From Hyphomicrobium sp. 99 (GTDB lineage: Bacteria; Pseudomonadota; Alphaproteobacteria; Rhizobiales; Hyphomicrobiaceae), in assembly GCF_000384335.2 (NCBI RefSeq), contig NZ_KQ031382.1:2243545-2307544 (forward strand): 64,000 nt of DNA. The letters are read 5' to 3'. The notes below the pieces were generated by a model. That model did not search any database, was not told where the DNA came from, and was given only the letters and a program-made list of their open reading frames with translations. The translations under genes and the position numbers were made by a program. Shown piece by piece: positions 48,109 to 56,487 of the stretch (position 1 is the stretch's first letter; each line of letters begins with the position of its first letter).

Positions 48109-48324
48109 TTGAAGAAAGAAGAACTCGCGCGTCTGCAGTCCTACCTGCGTAAAACCCTCGGCGCTTCGAGCCTTGAGGTCAAAGCTCAGCCGAAGAAAGA
48201 CGACATGGCCGAAGTCTTCATCAATGGCGAGTTCGTAGCGACGCTCTATCGTGAAGTCGAAGACGGCGAGACGTCCTATCAATTCCAGATGGCGATCCTC
48301 GACATGGATCTGGAAGGCGTCTGA
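48109..48324 (+). CDS. DUF3126 family protein
   Basis: A 71-residue protein of the DUF3126 family, found in Alphaproteobacteria. Its conserved sequence [66 protein letters not shown] runs through the whole protein as an alpha-beta mini-domain. The start is TTG at 48109, justified by AGGAG 9 bases before it and by the family length; no ATG is available. It lies 21 bases after cysE and 11 bases before the carbonic anhydrase gene. Function unknown. Confidence 0.88.
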   Translation: MKKEELARLQSYLRKTLGASSLEVKAQPKKDDMAEVFINGEFVATLYREVEDGETSYQFQMAILDMDLEGV

Positions 48325-48335
48325 GCGCAATCGGC

Positions 48336-48863
48336 ATGTCACTCTACAACTTGAATGGCGTAGGGGTGGACAGGCCCGCGAACGGCCTTTTCTGGGTCGC
48401 GCCGAACGCTGTCGTTCTGGGCAAAGTGAAGCTCGAGGAAGACGCAAGCGTTTGGTTCGGCGCGGTCCTCCGCGGCGACAACGAATTGATCACCGTCGGC
48501 GCCCGATCCAACGTCCAGGACGGCTGCGTTTTGCACACCGATCCGGGCTTTCCTCTTGTGATCGCTGAGGACTGCACGATCGGCCACATGGTGATGCTCC
48601 ACGGCTGCACCATCGGCCGGGGCAGCCTCATCGGCATCGGCAGCATTATTATGAACGGCGCGCAGATCGGCGAGGAATGCGTTATCGGCGCCGGCACGTT
48701 GATACCCGAGGGAAAAATCATCCCACCGCGTTCGATGGTTTTGGGATCACCGGGCAAGGTCGTCCGTCAGTTGAGCGACGACGAAGTGAAACGCTTTGGC
48801 GGCGCCGCGAAGCGCTACGTCGACAACTGGAAGCGCTACGCTACCGGCCTCACGCAATCCTGA
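48336..48863 (+). CDS. Gamma carbonic anhydrase family protein
   Basis: A 175-residue left-handed beta-helix protein. Repeats of hexapeptides run from about residue 20 to 140 ([43 protein letters not shown]). The zinc ligands His67, His84 and His89 and the conserved Arg46, Gln61 and Asp62 of Cam-type enzymes are present. The C-terminal helix follows. Bacterial members of this group (PaaY, YrdA, CaiE types) may hydrate CO2 or have acyl-CoA thioesterase roles. It overlaps none of its neighbours and is the last gene of the cysE unit. Confidence 0.92.
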   Translation: MSLYNLNGVGVDRPANGLFWVAPNAVVLGKVKLEEDASVWFGAVLRGDNELITVGARSNVQDGCVLHTDPGFPLVIAEDCTIGHMVMLHGCTIGRGSLIGIGSIIMNGAQIGEECVIGAGTLIPEGKIIPPRSMVLGSPGKVVRQLSDDEVKRFGGAAKRYVDNWKRYATGLTQS

Positions 48864-48903
48864 GCCCTTCCTCTAAAACCTCGAGTATCGCAGGCACGCG
48901 CAT

Positions 48904-48942
48904 AAAAAAGCGGGCCGGCGTCTGGGGAAACGCGCGGCCCGC
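48904..48942 (-). terminator. Terminator of the transglutaminase-like protease gene
   Basis: On the minus strand GCGGGCC and GGCCCGC form a 7-bp GC stem (with additional weaker pairing inside) followed by six T. It lies about 75 bases after the protease stop codon. Confidence 0.75.
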
Positions 48943-49017
48943 GAACAGGTCCGGATTGATTGGGGGATCGGCAGAGGTATCCGGCCTGCAAAGTCCTTTT
49001 TAAAAAGCGATGGCGTC

Positions 49018-49698
49018 TCAGCGAAGATCGGGAGTCGTCTCCAGGATGCCCGGATTGACCGACTGAACGCCCGACAGCGCAGCAGGTGTCGACGCATCGT
49101 TCGGATCCAGCGAAACCCAAACCTTCGGATCCATGTACGATTGCCGCATCACGTAGTGATAGGGCGTCTGGTTCCAGAGCCGAACGACATCGACCTTGTT
49201 GTCGAGGATATAATCGCCTTGCGTCGTACGCGCCGTAAGTACAGCATGCCCTTCGTTCTTTTCATCACGAACAACGGTCATCAAAAGCGAAGAAGAGGGC
49301 CATCCCCGCGCGATGAGGCGATGACGCTTCAGAAGCTGGTAATCCTCGCAATCGCCGCGTGTCCTTGGCAGCGTCCAATATTCGACGACGCCGTACACTT
49401 CCATGTCGGTCGCAGGCTCAATCTCGTGATTGACGTTGCGATTGACTTCGTCGAGCTCGCTCAACGCTTGCGGCGTCGCCTTATAGCGCGCGTCATCCTG
49501 TGAGGTGACGATGCACTCCTGGGGCATGCGCTCGCAGAAGGCCACAAAGCCGTAAGGCGGCTGAGAACTTCCGTACACCCGCATGAATTCGGGAGCGCGC
49601 GTCGCGGGACTGATCACCGCTACCTGCTGCGCCGCCGCCGGCATCGCTGCCGCAAACAAACCCACTGCCAAAGAAATGGCTACGCTACCGTACTTCAT
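49018..49698 (-). CDS. Bacterial transglutaminase-like cysteine protease (BTLCP)
   Basis: A 226-residue periplasmic cysteine protease-like protein. From ATG 49698, with GAGGG upstream, a signal peptide spans residues 1-24 (AAA-QQV). The catalytic triad is Cys117 (RGDCEDYQLLKR), His151 (NEGHAVLTART) and Asp166 (YILDNKVD). LapG, which cleaves the LapA adhesin in response to cyclic-di-GMP, belongs to this family. The next gene upstream on the strand has two PilZ domains, which suggests but does not show a link. Family members in Rhizobiales are otherwise of unknown substrate. Confidence 0.87.
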   Translation of the reverse strand: MKYGSVAISLAVGLFAAAMPAAAQQVAVISPATRAPEFMRVYGSSQPPYGFVAFCERMPQECIVTSQDDARYKATPQALSELDEVNRNVNHEIEPATDMEVYGVVEYWTLPRTRGDCEDYQLLKRHRLIARGWPSSSLLMTVVRDEKNEGHAVLTARTTQGDYILDNKVDVVRLWNQTPYHYVMRQSYMDPKVWVSLDPNDASTPAALSGVQSVNPGILETTPDLR

Positions 49699-49857
49699 GA
49701 AACGCCCTCGAACACGGTACGATACAGTACGCGAAACAGCTGCTTTTAGCATGAATGCCCGCCGTGGCATTCGCATCAAAGTTACATCCAAATTGAACTT
49801 TATGATTTTGGCAACTCGGCGAGCGATTTGAGGCATCACACAACCAACGCGTAACGT

Positions 49858-50487
49858 TTAAGGAAACCTTTCGCGCAACGCCTCAGGCGTAAGCAGCGAA
49901 AGAAATTGCAAACCAATGCCGTGTCCGTGGTGACGCCGAACAATTGCTCGCGTCTTTCCGGCGATCACGAGGCTTCCGATTGGCGGTCGTGCAGGAGTGC
50001 CAATTGAAGCGCCAGATGCCGAAACATCGAGCAGTTCAACGTCAATAATGACGCCTTCTTCGAGCCTTAACGTCGTGCGTCGTCCGCGAGTTCCGACACG
50101 CTCATGAAGCCTGCCCACCTCATCGGGAAACTCGTCTTTGTTGATGAGCCACATGATCTGAGCCGCGAGCTTTTCGCGTTTGTGCTCAGTGACTTTAAAA
50201 GAAAATGCAAATCCATCCGGCGTGGCCCGCGCAACCGTGCCTTCAAGGCCACCGATGTGTTCCAAATAGACAACGACGCGCTCGCCGACTTCGGGGACGT
50301 GGGGAGTTATGATCGCAGCGCCACCAACCGAAATATTTCTTAGCTCGCACGTGTATTCGCTGCGGTCCGCCCGCATGAACCGTCCCGCAAGCGACAGCGG
50401 CAAGCGGCGATGCTTACGCAGGTCGCCGGCCTTCAGCGCATCGGTTTGATGCAGCACTTCACGGAGGATGCTCGAATGCACGGCCAT
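49858..50487 (-). CDS. Tandem PilZ domain protein
   Basis: A 209-residue cytoplasmic protein. The first PilZ-like domain reads RKHRRLPLSLAGRFM (residues 24-38, with the RxxxR motif) and CELRNISVGGAAI (47-59, with the NxSxGG motif). Both are the standard cyclic-di-GMP-binding motifs. The second domain near residues 135-205 (TTLRLEEGVIIDVELLDVSASGASIG and GIGLQFLSL) keeps the DxSxxG pattern but lacks a clear RxxxR, so it may not bind. Tandem PilZ proteins are common in Alphaproteobacteria as regulators of motility or exopolysaccharide. It lies 159 bases upstream of the transglutaminase-like protease gene. Confidence 0.87.
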   Translation of the reverse strand: MAVHSSILREVLHQTDALKAGDLRKHRRLPLSLAGRFMRADRSEYTCELRNISVGGAAIITPHVPEVGERVVVYLEHIGGLEGTVARATPDGFAFSFKVTEHKREKLAAQIMWLINKDEFPDEVGRLHERVGTRGRRTTLRLEEGVIIDVELLDVSASGASIGTPARPPIGSLVIAGKTRAIVRRHHGHGIGLQFLSLLTPEALRERFP

Positions 50488-50646
50488 AGCCTACCCTTGA
50501 AACAAACGGGGTGGGTTTCCTGGGCTTCCGCGTTGTCAACATACGAACGCTGCCCAGGACGACTATGCCGACGACCTCCTTAATGAAGTTCTAACCGGCG
50601 GATCATAATCGTCACATGCCGGGTAAGGATAAGTCTCGTTTAGCGA

Positions 50647-51282
50647 TTAGCGCTCGGTGTGGACCCGGCTCAATCCGCCTTCATAAACGCGGAATTGCCG
50701 ACGCGCCGATTTCACAATTCTGGCTTCGCGAACGGTTGGATAGAACGGCGTCTGCCGGTCGATAGCTTCGATTTCGCTTGCTGCCGTGCCGTTGGGCCAG
50801 ATGAGCTTGTGCCGGACAAGCGAGCGATGCGGGAGCGGCACAAGACCGAGCCATTGCGGTCTGTCGATCGGCGCGACCGACCCGAGATAGCGTTCGACGA
50901 CATCGCGCGTGTGGACCAAAGGCAAAATCGTGACTTCGAACGCAGTCGCGTGGCCTTTCCCATCGTGCGCCGAGATCTCGAATACGCCCACTGCGGCTTG
51001 GGAAGTGATGAGCGACATCTGCCTCTGCAATATTTCGGAATCTCTCTCGTTGAAGAGCCCGAGCAGGTTTTTGCCCCGGAGTTCCATGCCGAATGCTTCC
51101 GAAATGCGCGTCCCAGCCAGCCGGAACGGCAAGGTCGCGTAATCAGCACGCTCCAGAATGAACGTATCGGGCAAGTGATGGGCAATGGCGGATGGCTCGA
51201 TCTCGAAGCGCTTCGGCGCAGGCCGGTCTCCTCTGAGATCGTTCCAGTAGTTAAATAGCGACTGACTTACGGCTTCTTTCAT
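50647..51282 (-). CDS. PAS domain-containing protein (PAS_5 type)
   Basis: A 211-residue soluble protein. Residues 12-120 form a PAS domain: WNDLRGDRPAPKRFEIEPSAIAHHLPDTFILER and LPFRLAGTRISEAFGMELRGKNLLGLF are typical of the Rhizobiales PAS_5 family. No output domain is seen; the C-terminus is a short beta region with basic residues. It probably works as a sensory input in a complex. The frame is open to 51393 but without homology. The start at 51282 lies 241 bases from a divergent rhomboid gene. Confidence 0.85.
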   Translation of the reverse strand: MKEAVSQSLFNYWNDLRGDRPAPKRFEIEPSAIAHHLPDTFILERADYATLPFRLAGTRISEAFGMELRGKNLLGLFNERDSEILQRQMSLITSQAAVGVFEISAHDGKGHATAFEVTILPLVHTRDVVERYLGSVAPIDRPQWLGLVPLPHRSLVRHKLIWPNGTAASEIEAIDRQTPFYPTVREARIVKSARRQFRVYEGGLSRVHTER

Positions 51283-51523
51283 ACGAACAGCATCCGGCAA
51301 CGTTTCAATCTGGCCGGACGCGGGTTGAAGCCGTCCGTACCATTTCGGCGCACGACACTTGAACGAGCGCCCCGACTTGCCCGTAGGGAGCACCCTTCGT
51401 GCCAGCCGGAAGGATTCCTCGCGGAGGACAGCGTTTACCGTCTGTTGCGGGGTGACGACTGAACAGCTAACAACGGCCGTCCGGCACGAGGATGCCGCAT
51501 CGCATCAAAGTGGGACGCATCCC

Positions 51524-52249
51524 GTGAATCGAGAACCTATCTTCAACGTCCCCGGCGCGGTCCTCGCAACGCTTGCGGTCTTGGTCGCGGTCCATGTCGT
51601 CATGAGGTTCCTCGGGCCCGAGGATTTCACTTGGTGGCTGCTCGCTCTCGCGTTCATTCCAGCTCGCTATTCAGGAATGGCGAACGAATTGCCTGGCGGC
51701 GATGTGTCGTCGGTGACGTCGCTCGTGACCCACATGCTCGTTCATGCCGACCTCACGCATCTCATTTTCAACTCCGCATGGTTGCTGGCGTTCGGAACTG
51801 TCCTGTGCGCGCGCATCGGTGGCGTTCGCTTTTTGGCATTTTCGATGGCCGGCGGAATAAGCGGTGCACTGCTGTTTCTCGTCTTCAATCCCGGACTTCT
51901 CGCGCCGGTCATCGGCGCTTCCGGCGCCATCTCCGCGATGATGGGCGGCGTTATGCGATTTCTGTTTGCTGCGCTCGATAGAGGCGAAGGCTATTTGCTT
52001 CGGGAGCGCCCCTCTGCAATTCCGATGATGACGTTGAAAGAGACCCTGCAGGACAGGCGAATAGTGCTCGCGTCAGCGGCGTTTCTCGCGATCAATTTGT
52101 TGGCGCTCATCGGGTTCGGTAAATTCGGCGAAGCAGGTGATATCGCCTGGGAAGCGCACGTCGGCGGATACCTTTTTGGTTTATTCGCACTCGGCGCATT
52201 TGAGCGTGCACCGCAAAATGAACCGCCGTCGCCAACTGAATTGGATTGA
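51524..52249 (+). CDS. Rhomboid family intramembrane serine protease
   Basis: A 241-residue membrane protease with about six helices. The catalytic dyad is Ser133 (GASGAIS) and His212 (AHVGGYLFGLF). Asn83 in HADLTHLIFNSAWLLAFG stabilises the oxyanion. The frame is open to 51359, but only the part from the GTG at 51524 has the family's N-terminal hydrophobic layout. Substrates of bacterial rhomboids are mostly unknown (TatA in Providencia is one). It is adjacent to a CBS-domain gene, 166 bases downstream. Confidence 0.88.
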   Translation: MNREPIFNVPGAVLATLAVLVAVHVVMRFLGPEDFTWWLLALAFIPARYSGMANELPGGDVSSVTSLVTHMLVHADLTHLIFNSAWLLAFGTVLCARIGGVRFLAFSMAGGISGALLFLVFNPGLLAPVIGASGAISAMMGGVMRFLFAALDRGEGYLLRERPSAIPMMTLKETLQDRRIVLASAAFLAINLLALIGFGKFGEAGDIAWEAHVGGYLFGLFALGAFERAPQNEPPSPTELD

Positions 52250-52415
52250 AGTCTTGCATTCCCCTTGAAATTGCCTCAGCCTTTCGACAGCTCGCCGTTA
52301 GAGTGGGCATATTTGGGTGAGAAACGCAGCGTAATGCCGGCAGAAGACCAGGCAAGCTTGCGACGCCTGCAGGTCTTCAGTTCGGCACCACGTTCCCGGA
52401 ACGGAGGCTGAACCA

Positions 52416-52847
52416 GTGATCATTGGACAAATACTGAAGTCGAAAGGCCGTGGTGTCATGACCGCGCGTCCCGAAGACACAATTCAGGAAATTGCATTGC
52501 GGCTCTCAAGCCGCAAGATCGGCGCCATCCTCATTCTCGGCGACAGCGAAAACGTTGTCGGCATCATTTCGGAGCGCGATATTATTCGATTGATCGCAGA
52601 GCATGGCGCGGCTGCGCTCACCATGCTCGCGCGAGATGGAATGACCCGCGACGTCGTCTCTTGCACGCGCGAGCACACGCTCGACGAGATCATGGAGACG
52701 ATGACGAAGGGACGCTTCCGGCATATTCCCGTTGTCGAGAACGGCACGCTTATCGGCATCATCTCGATTGGAGACGTCGTCAAGCATCACACCGCCGAGG
52801 TGGAACTCGAAGTGAGTGCGATGCGAGGCTACTTGGCGACGGGCTGA
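52416..52847 (+). CDS. CBS domain protein
   Basis: A 143-residue protein with a tandem pair of CBS motifs (Bateman module): VMTARPEDTIQEIALRLSSRKIGAILIL with VVGIISERDIIRLI, and MTRDVVSCTREHTLDEIMETMTKGRFRHIPVV with LIGIISIGDVVKHH. Such modules bind adenosyl ligands such as AMP or SAM and regulate partner proteins. It starts with GTG after GGAGG. Its 3' end overlaps the 3' end of the convergent patatin gene by 19 bases. It stands alone without a partner domain, typical of free-standing Bateman proteins in Alphaproteobacteria. Confidence 0.93.
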   Translation: MIIGQILKSKGRGVMTARPEDTIQEIALRLSSRKIGAILILGDSENVVGIISERDIIRLIAEHGAAALTMLARDGMTRDVVSCTREHTLDEIMETMTKGRFRHIPVVENGTLIGIISIGDVVKHHTAEVELEVSAMRGYLATG

Positions 52848-53839
52848 TCGGCGTCCACCGGAGGAGCTGCTCGAAGGCGCGCGCGATCGATCTGATTTGA
52901 TGCGCGCCTCGGATCGCAAATTTCAATCTCCCGAACCATATCGTCGAGCTGACGCTCGACGGCTTGGCTTCCACGCTCGATGGCTTCTTCCGCACGATGG
53001 AAGTCGAAGAGGCCGACATCCTGAAGGCGTGGCGAGATCATCGCATCCGGCGGATCACCGGCAAGGCGCGAACGTGCGATGCGATCCTGCACGATGTTGA
53101 GTGCGTCGACCATCACCGTTGAGATTCCCGGAGCGCCGTCGCCTTTCCCCAGGATCTGACGTTGCAGGAGTGCGCGTACGCCGCGCTTGCCCTGAGGCTC
53201 TTCTTCCTGCGTGTGCAAAGCCTCTTCACCCTCCGCGAACAGCGCTTCCGGTGTCGAGATGACGCTTCCTCGCCCAAGGATATCGAAATTCAAATTGACC
53301 GCGATGACATATCGGGCCCCGAGAGCGCGGCAAACGGAGACGGGAATGGGGTTGACGAGCGCGCCGTCGAAGAGCCAACGGCCATGCACTTTCACGGGTT
53401 TGAAAACGCCCGGCAGCGCATAGGACGCGCGGACCGCATCGACCAATCGGCCGCGCGAGAGCCAATGCTCATGACCGGTGCCGATTTCCGTCGCGACGGC
53501 GGTGAAACGTGTTCCGAGGTCTTCGATGTTGCGATCACCCAGATGCTGCTCGAGCCGCTCGCAGAGGCGTTGGCCGCTGATCAGGCCCGTTCCGGCAAAG
53601 TTCAGATCGAGATAGCCGAAGATCCGTTTTGGTGTGAGTTCGCGCGCCCAGCGCTCGAGGTTGTCGAGATGGTCGGCGGCATAGCAACCTCCGACGACGG
53701 CCCCGATCGAAGTTCCGGCGATAATGTCGGGTTTGATCCCGGCGCGTTCCAAAGCTCTGAGGACGCCGATGTGCGCCCATCCGCGGGCGGCTCCGCCGCC
53801 CAGCGCCAATCCAATCCTCACGCCCGCCCGACCATTCAT
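52829..53839 (-). CDS. Patatin-like phospholipase (RssA/NTE type)
   Basis: A 336-residue serine lipase. GLALGGGAARGWAHIGVLRALE (residues 10-31) gives the oxyanion glycine loop, GTSIG at 42-46 the nucleophile Ser44, and LFDGALVNPIP the catalytic Asp158. A long insertion follows at 200-235. No signal peptide is seen, so it acts on the inner membrane face. The protein resembles RssA-type patatins that hydrolyse phospholipids. It overlaps the convergent CBS gene by 19 bases. Confidence 0.92.
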   Translation of the reverse strand: MNGRAGVRIGLALGGGAARGWAHIGVLRALERAGIKPDIIAGTSIGAVVGGCYAADHLDNLERWARELTPKRIFGYLDLNFAGTGLISGQRLCERLEQHLGDRNIEDLGTRFTAVATEIGTGHEHWLSRGRLVDAVRASYALPGVFKPVKVHGRWLFDGALVNPIPVSVCRALGARYVIAVNLNFDILGRGSVISTPEALFAEGEEALHTQEEEPQGKRGVRALLQRQILGKGDGAPGISTVMVDALNIVQDRIARSRLAGDPPDAMISPRLQDVGLFDFHRAEEAIERGSQAVERQLDDMVREIEICDPRRASNQIDRARLRAAPPVDADQPVAK

Positions 53840-53995
53840 GATGGCACTCCTAGCCAGCGGAGCGCGGCTATCAGCCGAGCGGCGCCCGCACCCTTATGCT
53901 AGCACTGCGACATTAAGGTCGCGCTACCAATAGGTAATCAAGGTGTGAAGGAAGGCGAGAACAACTGGCGGAAGCGCCGGGAGGCCGGGCGGAGT

Positions 53996-54442
53996 TCAGA
54001 CGGACCCATTAGCCTCGGGCAGCGAAGCAAACTCGAGAACGGGAGCGCCGCCATCGGTAGGCTGCACAACCCGGCGATAAAAACAGGACCGGGCGCCGGT
54101 GTGGCAGGCGACGCCGTCACCCTGCACCTCGGCAGTCACCCAAATGACGTCCTGGTCGCAGTCGGTGCGCAGTTCGATGACCTTGAGCAGGTTGCCGCTC
54201 TCGTCGCCCTTTTTCCAAAGCTTGGCTCGTGACCGGCTCCAGAAATGCGCTAGCCCGCTGGCGATCGTCTGACTCAGGGCCTCCTCGTTCATGTAGGCGA
54301 ACATGAGCACATCGCCCGTGCCCCGATCGGTGACAATAGCGGGAATGAGGCCGTCGGGACCAAATACGGGCCGGAAGGAGCGCGTTGTTTCTTCGGTCTC
54401 GCCCTCGGCCAGCGGCGATGTCGTCTGGCTTGTGCTCGTCAT
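53996..54442 (-). CDS. hisI: Phosphoribosyl-AMP cyclohydrolase
   Basis: A 148-residue zinc enzyme that opens the purine ring of PR-AMP in histidine synthesis, step 3. The Asp-Cys-Asp-x-Asp metal site is seen as DCDQD at 94-98 (Cys95), with Cys113 and Cys120 ([13 protein letters not shown]) as further zinc ligands. The protein is the monofunctional HisI form and lacks the HisE pyrophosphohydrolase domain. ATG 54442 is used; the track also opens at an upstream TTG. In related Rhizobiales this gene usually follows folE, which is absent here. It diverges from the IscU-like gene. Confidence 0.94.
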   Translation of the reverse strand: MTSTSQTTSPLAEGETEETTRSFRPVFGPDGLIPAIVTDRGTGDVLMFAYMNEEALSQTIASGLAHFWSRSRAKLWKKGDESGNLLKVIELRTDCDQDVIWVTAEVQGDGVACHTGARSCFYRRVVQPTDGGAPVLEFASLPEANGSV

Positions 54443-54643
54443 GATGAAGCTCTGGCCCTGGAGGGCGAATTGCGGCGTTTGCAAAGTGTCATTCGAGGGC
54501 TATCGCTCCGGGTATGGAACACCGGCTGATCTCGCATTCGGTGCATGCCGGCCCTATATATGGTGGCTGATATATTTCGACGAGAGGCCAAATTCTAACG
54601 GGCCCCTCGTGGCGCAAAATGACGGTAAGACGCAAAGAGAGCT

Positions 54644-55105
54644 ATGGCCAATCTCGATGAGATCTACAACACGCGCATTCTTGAACTCGCGGGAGCGATC
54701 TCCCGGACAGATAGATTGGCCAATCCTGACGGCACGGCGACTGGCCATTCGAAACTTTGCGGATCGACCATAACGGTCGATCTTAAACTTCAGGATGGCC
54801 GGGTCAGCGATTTCGGGCAGTCGGTCAAGGCCTGCCTTCTGGGTCAGGCCGCGGCATCAGTCATGGCGCGGGAAATTGTCGGCTCGACGCCCGACGAGTT
54901 GCGAAGTGTCGGCCGCACGATGCGCGCCATGCTGAAGGAAGAAGGAGCCGCCCCCACCGGGCGCTGGGCTGATCTCGCCGTCCTTGAGCCGGTCCGAAAT
55001 TACAAAGCGCGTCAGGCGTCGACGCTTCTCGTCTTCGACGCGGTTGAGAAGGCGCTTGAAGATGCCGCTGTGCGGGCCGCCTCCGATCTGCAAGCCGTGC
55101 GATAA
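54644..55105 (+). CDS. Iron-sulfur cluster assembly scaffold protein (IscU/NifU N-terminal-like)
   Basis: A 153-residue protein with the NifU_N fold. Cys39 (HSKLCGSTITVDL) and Cys64 (VKACLLGQAAASVM) correspond to the first two cluster ligands of IscU, but the position of the third conserved cysteine holds Ser126 (YKARQASTLLV). I recall the same replacement in other alphaproteobacterial copies, which are distinct from the Suf/Isc operon scaffolds. Its role may be cluster carriage or something else. It stands alone and faces away from hisI. Confidence 0.87.
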   Translation: MANLDEIYNTRILELAGAISRTDRLANPDGTATGHSKLCGSTITVDLKLQDGRVSDFGQSVKACLLGQAAASVMAREIVGSTPDELRSVGRTMRAMLKEEGAAPTGRWADLAVLEPVRNYKARQASTLLVFDAVEKALEDAAVRAASDLQAVR

Positions 55106-55392
55106 CCTTGATCGCATTATTTTGCGGCTAAGTCTGTCGCCGATGCGTCCAGCCAATCGACGTGTACCGGGCTGACGTGCTGTATGTCCGAAGCTTAACC
55201 GAAAGGACGCGCCAACAAGCATCAGCCTCACGCTTGCCTTTTTTTCCCGACCGTTTTGTCCGGCAAACTTGAGAGTGGAAGTCGGTTCGTCTGCCGGATA
55301 TGTCAGTCACGAGTCATAGAAAAATTTAGGTTCGGCAAGCGGCGTCGAGTGCACCCGCAAAACCGCGCCCTTGAGCAAAACGGAGTTTTCAA

Positions 55393-56028
55393 ATGTCAGC
55401 GCAGGACAACGAGAGCGGCGCACGCGCGGATAGTGCGACCTCATCGACCAGCGCACTCAAATGGGCGGCGATCGGGATCCTGGCTTTACTCGCCATCTAT
55501 GGCTGGCACGGCAAGACGTCCGCCGAGGGCGAACTCTCAGCCTTGCAGGGTGAAGTCGCATCCCTTCGCAAGGCCGTTGACGATGCCGCCCAGGTGAGGA
55601 AGTCCTCGCAGGATGAGATTGATCGGCTGAAGGCTGCAGAAACGGACGCCTTGCGGCAGGTCGAAGAAGGCAAGGCCGACGTTTCGACGGCAATGTCCAA
55701 AGTGTCTGAACTCGACAACAAGGCGAATGCCTTGGCCAAGGAAAACACCGATCTGAAGGCCCAGCTCGCCAGCGCAGCCGAAGAGGCCAAGGCCAAGTTG
55801 TCGGCTGCCAGCGAAGAGACGAGCAAGGTCAATGCTCTGCTTGAAACGGCCAACAAGGCCCGGGCGGATGCCGAAGCCGCCGCTGCGACGCTGCGTGGCG
55901 AAGCCGATGGTCTGAAGGCTCAATTGAGCGCGCTGCAGAAGGACCTGGACGCGGCGAAAGCGAGCGCGGCAAATGCTCCGGTGACGCCCCCAGCGCCCCC
56001 AGCCGCTCCAGCAAGCCCGGCGCCGTAA
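55393..56028 (+). CDS. Membrane-anchored coiled-coil protein of unknown function
   Basis: A 211-residue protein. Residues 21-37 are a single transmembrane helix (ALKWAAIGILALLAIYGW). Residues 44-190 are one long heptad-rich coiled coil (Leu, Ala, Lys and Glu), and residues 193-211 are a Pro/Ala tail. The N-terminus faces the cytoplasm and the coil presumably the periplasm. GGAG precedes the ATG. Low sequence complexity prevents assignment. It is 58 bases before yidD. Confidence 0.7.
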   Translation: MSAQDNESGARADSATSSTSALKWAAIGILALLAIYGWHGKTSAEGELSALQGEVASLRKAVDDAAQVRKSSQDEIDRLKAAETDALRQVEEGKADVSTAMSKVSELDNKANALAKENTDLKAQLASAAEEAKAKLSAASEETSKVNALLETANKARADAEAAAATLRGEADGLKAQLSALQKDLDAAKASAANAPVTPPAPPAAPASPAP

Positions 56029-56086
56029 TCGGAGACACCGCCTTCAGCTCTTGCGCGACGGGAACACCTGGGCTTCTGTGGGCCCT

Positions 56087-56365
56087 ATGACTTCCGTGCT
56101 CGCCAAAAGGCTGCTGAAGGCGCCCGTCTACGTCTACCGCTACACCTTCAAAGGCATGGCCGGTGGGCAATGCCGGCATTGGCCCACGTGCTCTGAATAT
56201 TCCCTCCAGGCGATCGAGCTGAACGGCGCGTGGAAAGGCTTCTGGCTGACCTTGTCCCGCTTCGTCCGCTGCGGTCCGGGGGGCACGCATGGCGTCGATC
56301 CGGTGCCGGATATCCGCGCCGTTAAGCACACCTTTCAGCCGTGGCGCTACGGCCGCTGGCGGTAA
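56087..56365 (+). CDS. yidD: Membrane protein insertion efficiency factor YidD
   Basis: A 92-residue protein of the YidD family, which assists YidC in inserting proteins in the inner membrane. YVYRYTFKGMAGGQCRHWPTCSEYSLQAIELNGAWKGFWLTLSRFVRCGPGGTHGVDPVP spans the whole conserved domain, with Cys29 and Cys35. The start is ATG 56087; the longer frame from a TTG at 56051 has no support. In many genomes yidD lies between rnpA and yidC; here it is apart, between a coiled-coil gene and thrS. Confidence 0.93.
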   Translation: MTSVLAKRLLKAPVYVYRYTFKGMAGGQCRHWPTCSEYSLQAIELNGAWKGFWLTLSRFVRCGPGGTHGVDPVPDIRAVKHTFQPWRYGRWR

Positions 56366-56487
56366 GCCGGTGCTTCGATTGCCCAGAATTGTCGAGACTT
56401 GACTTAGCGACCGGCACATCCCATTAGCGCTTTTCGAAATCGTCTTACGCCGCGTTCGTGTGCGGCGAGTGAGCAAAGGAGGCCGCG

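Noticed and set aside
47257..48447. A 396-codon minus-strand frame
   Set aside because: It is antisense to cysE and the DUF3126 gene, both clear genes.
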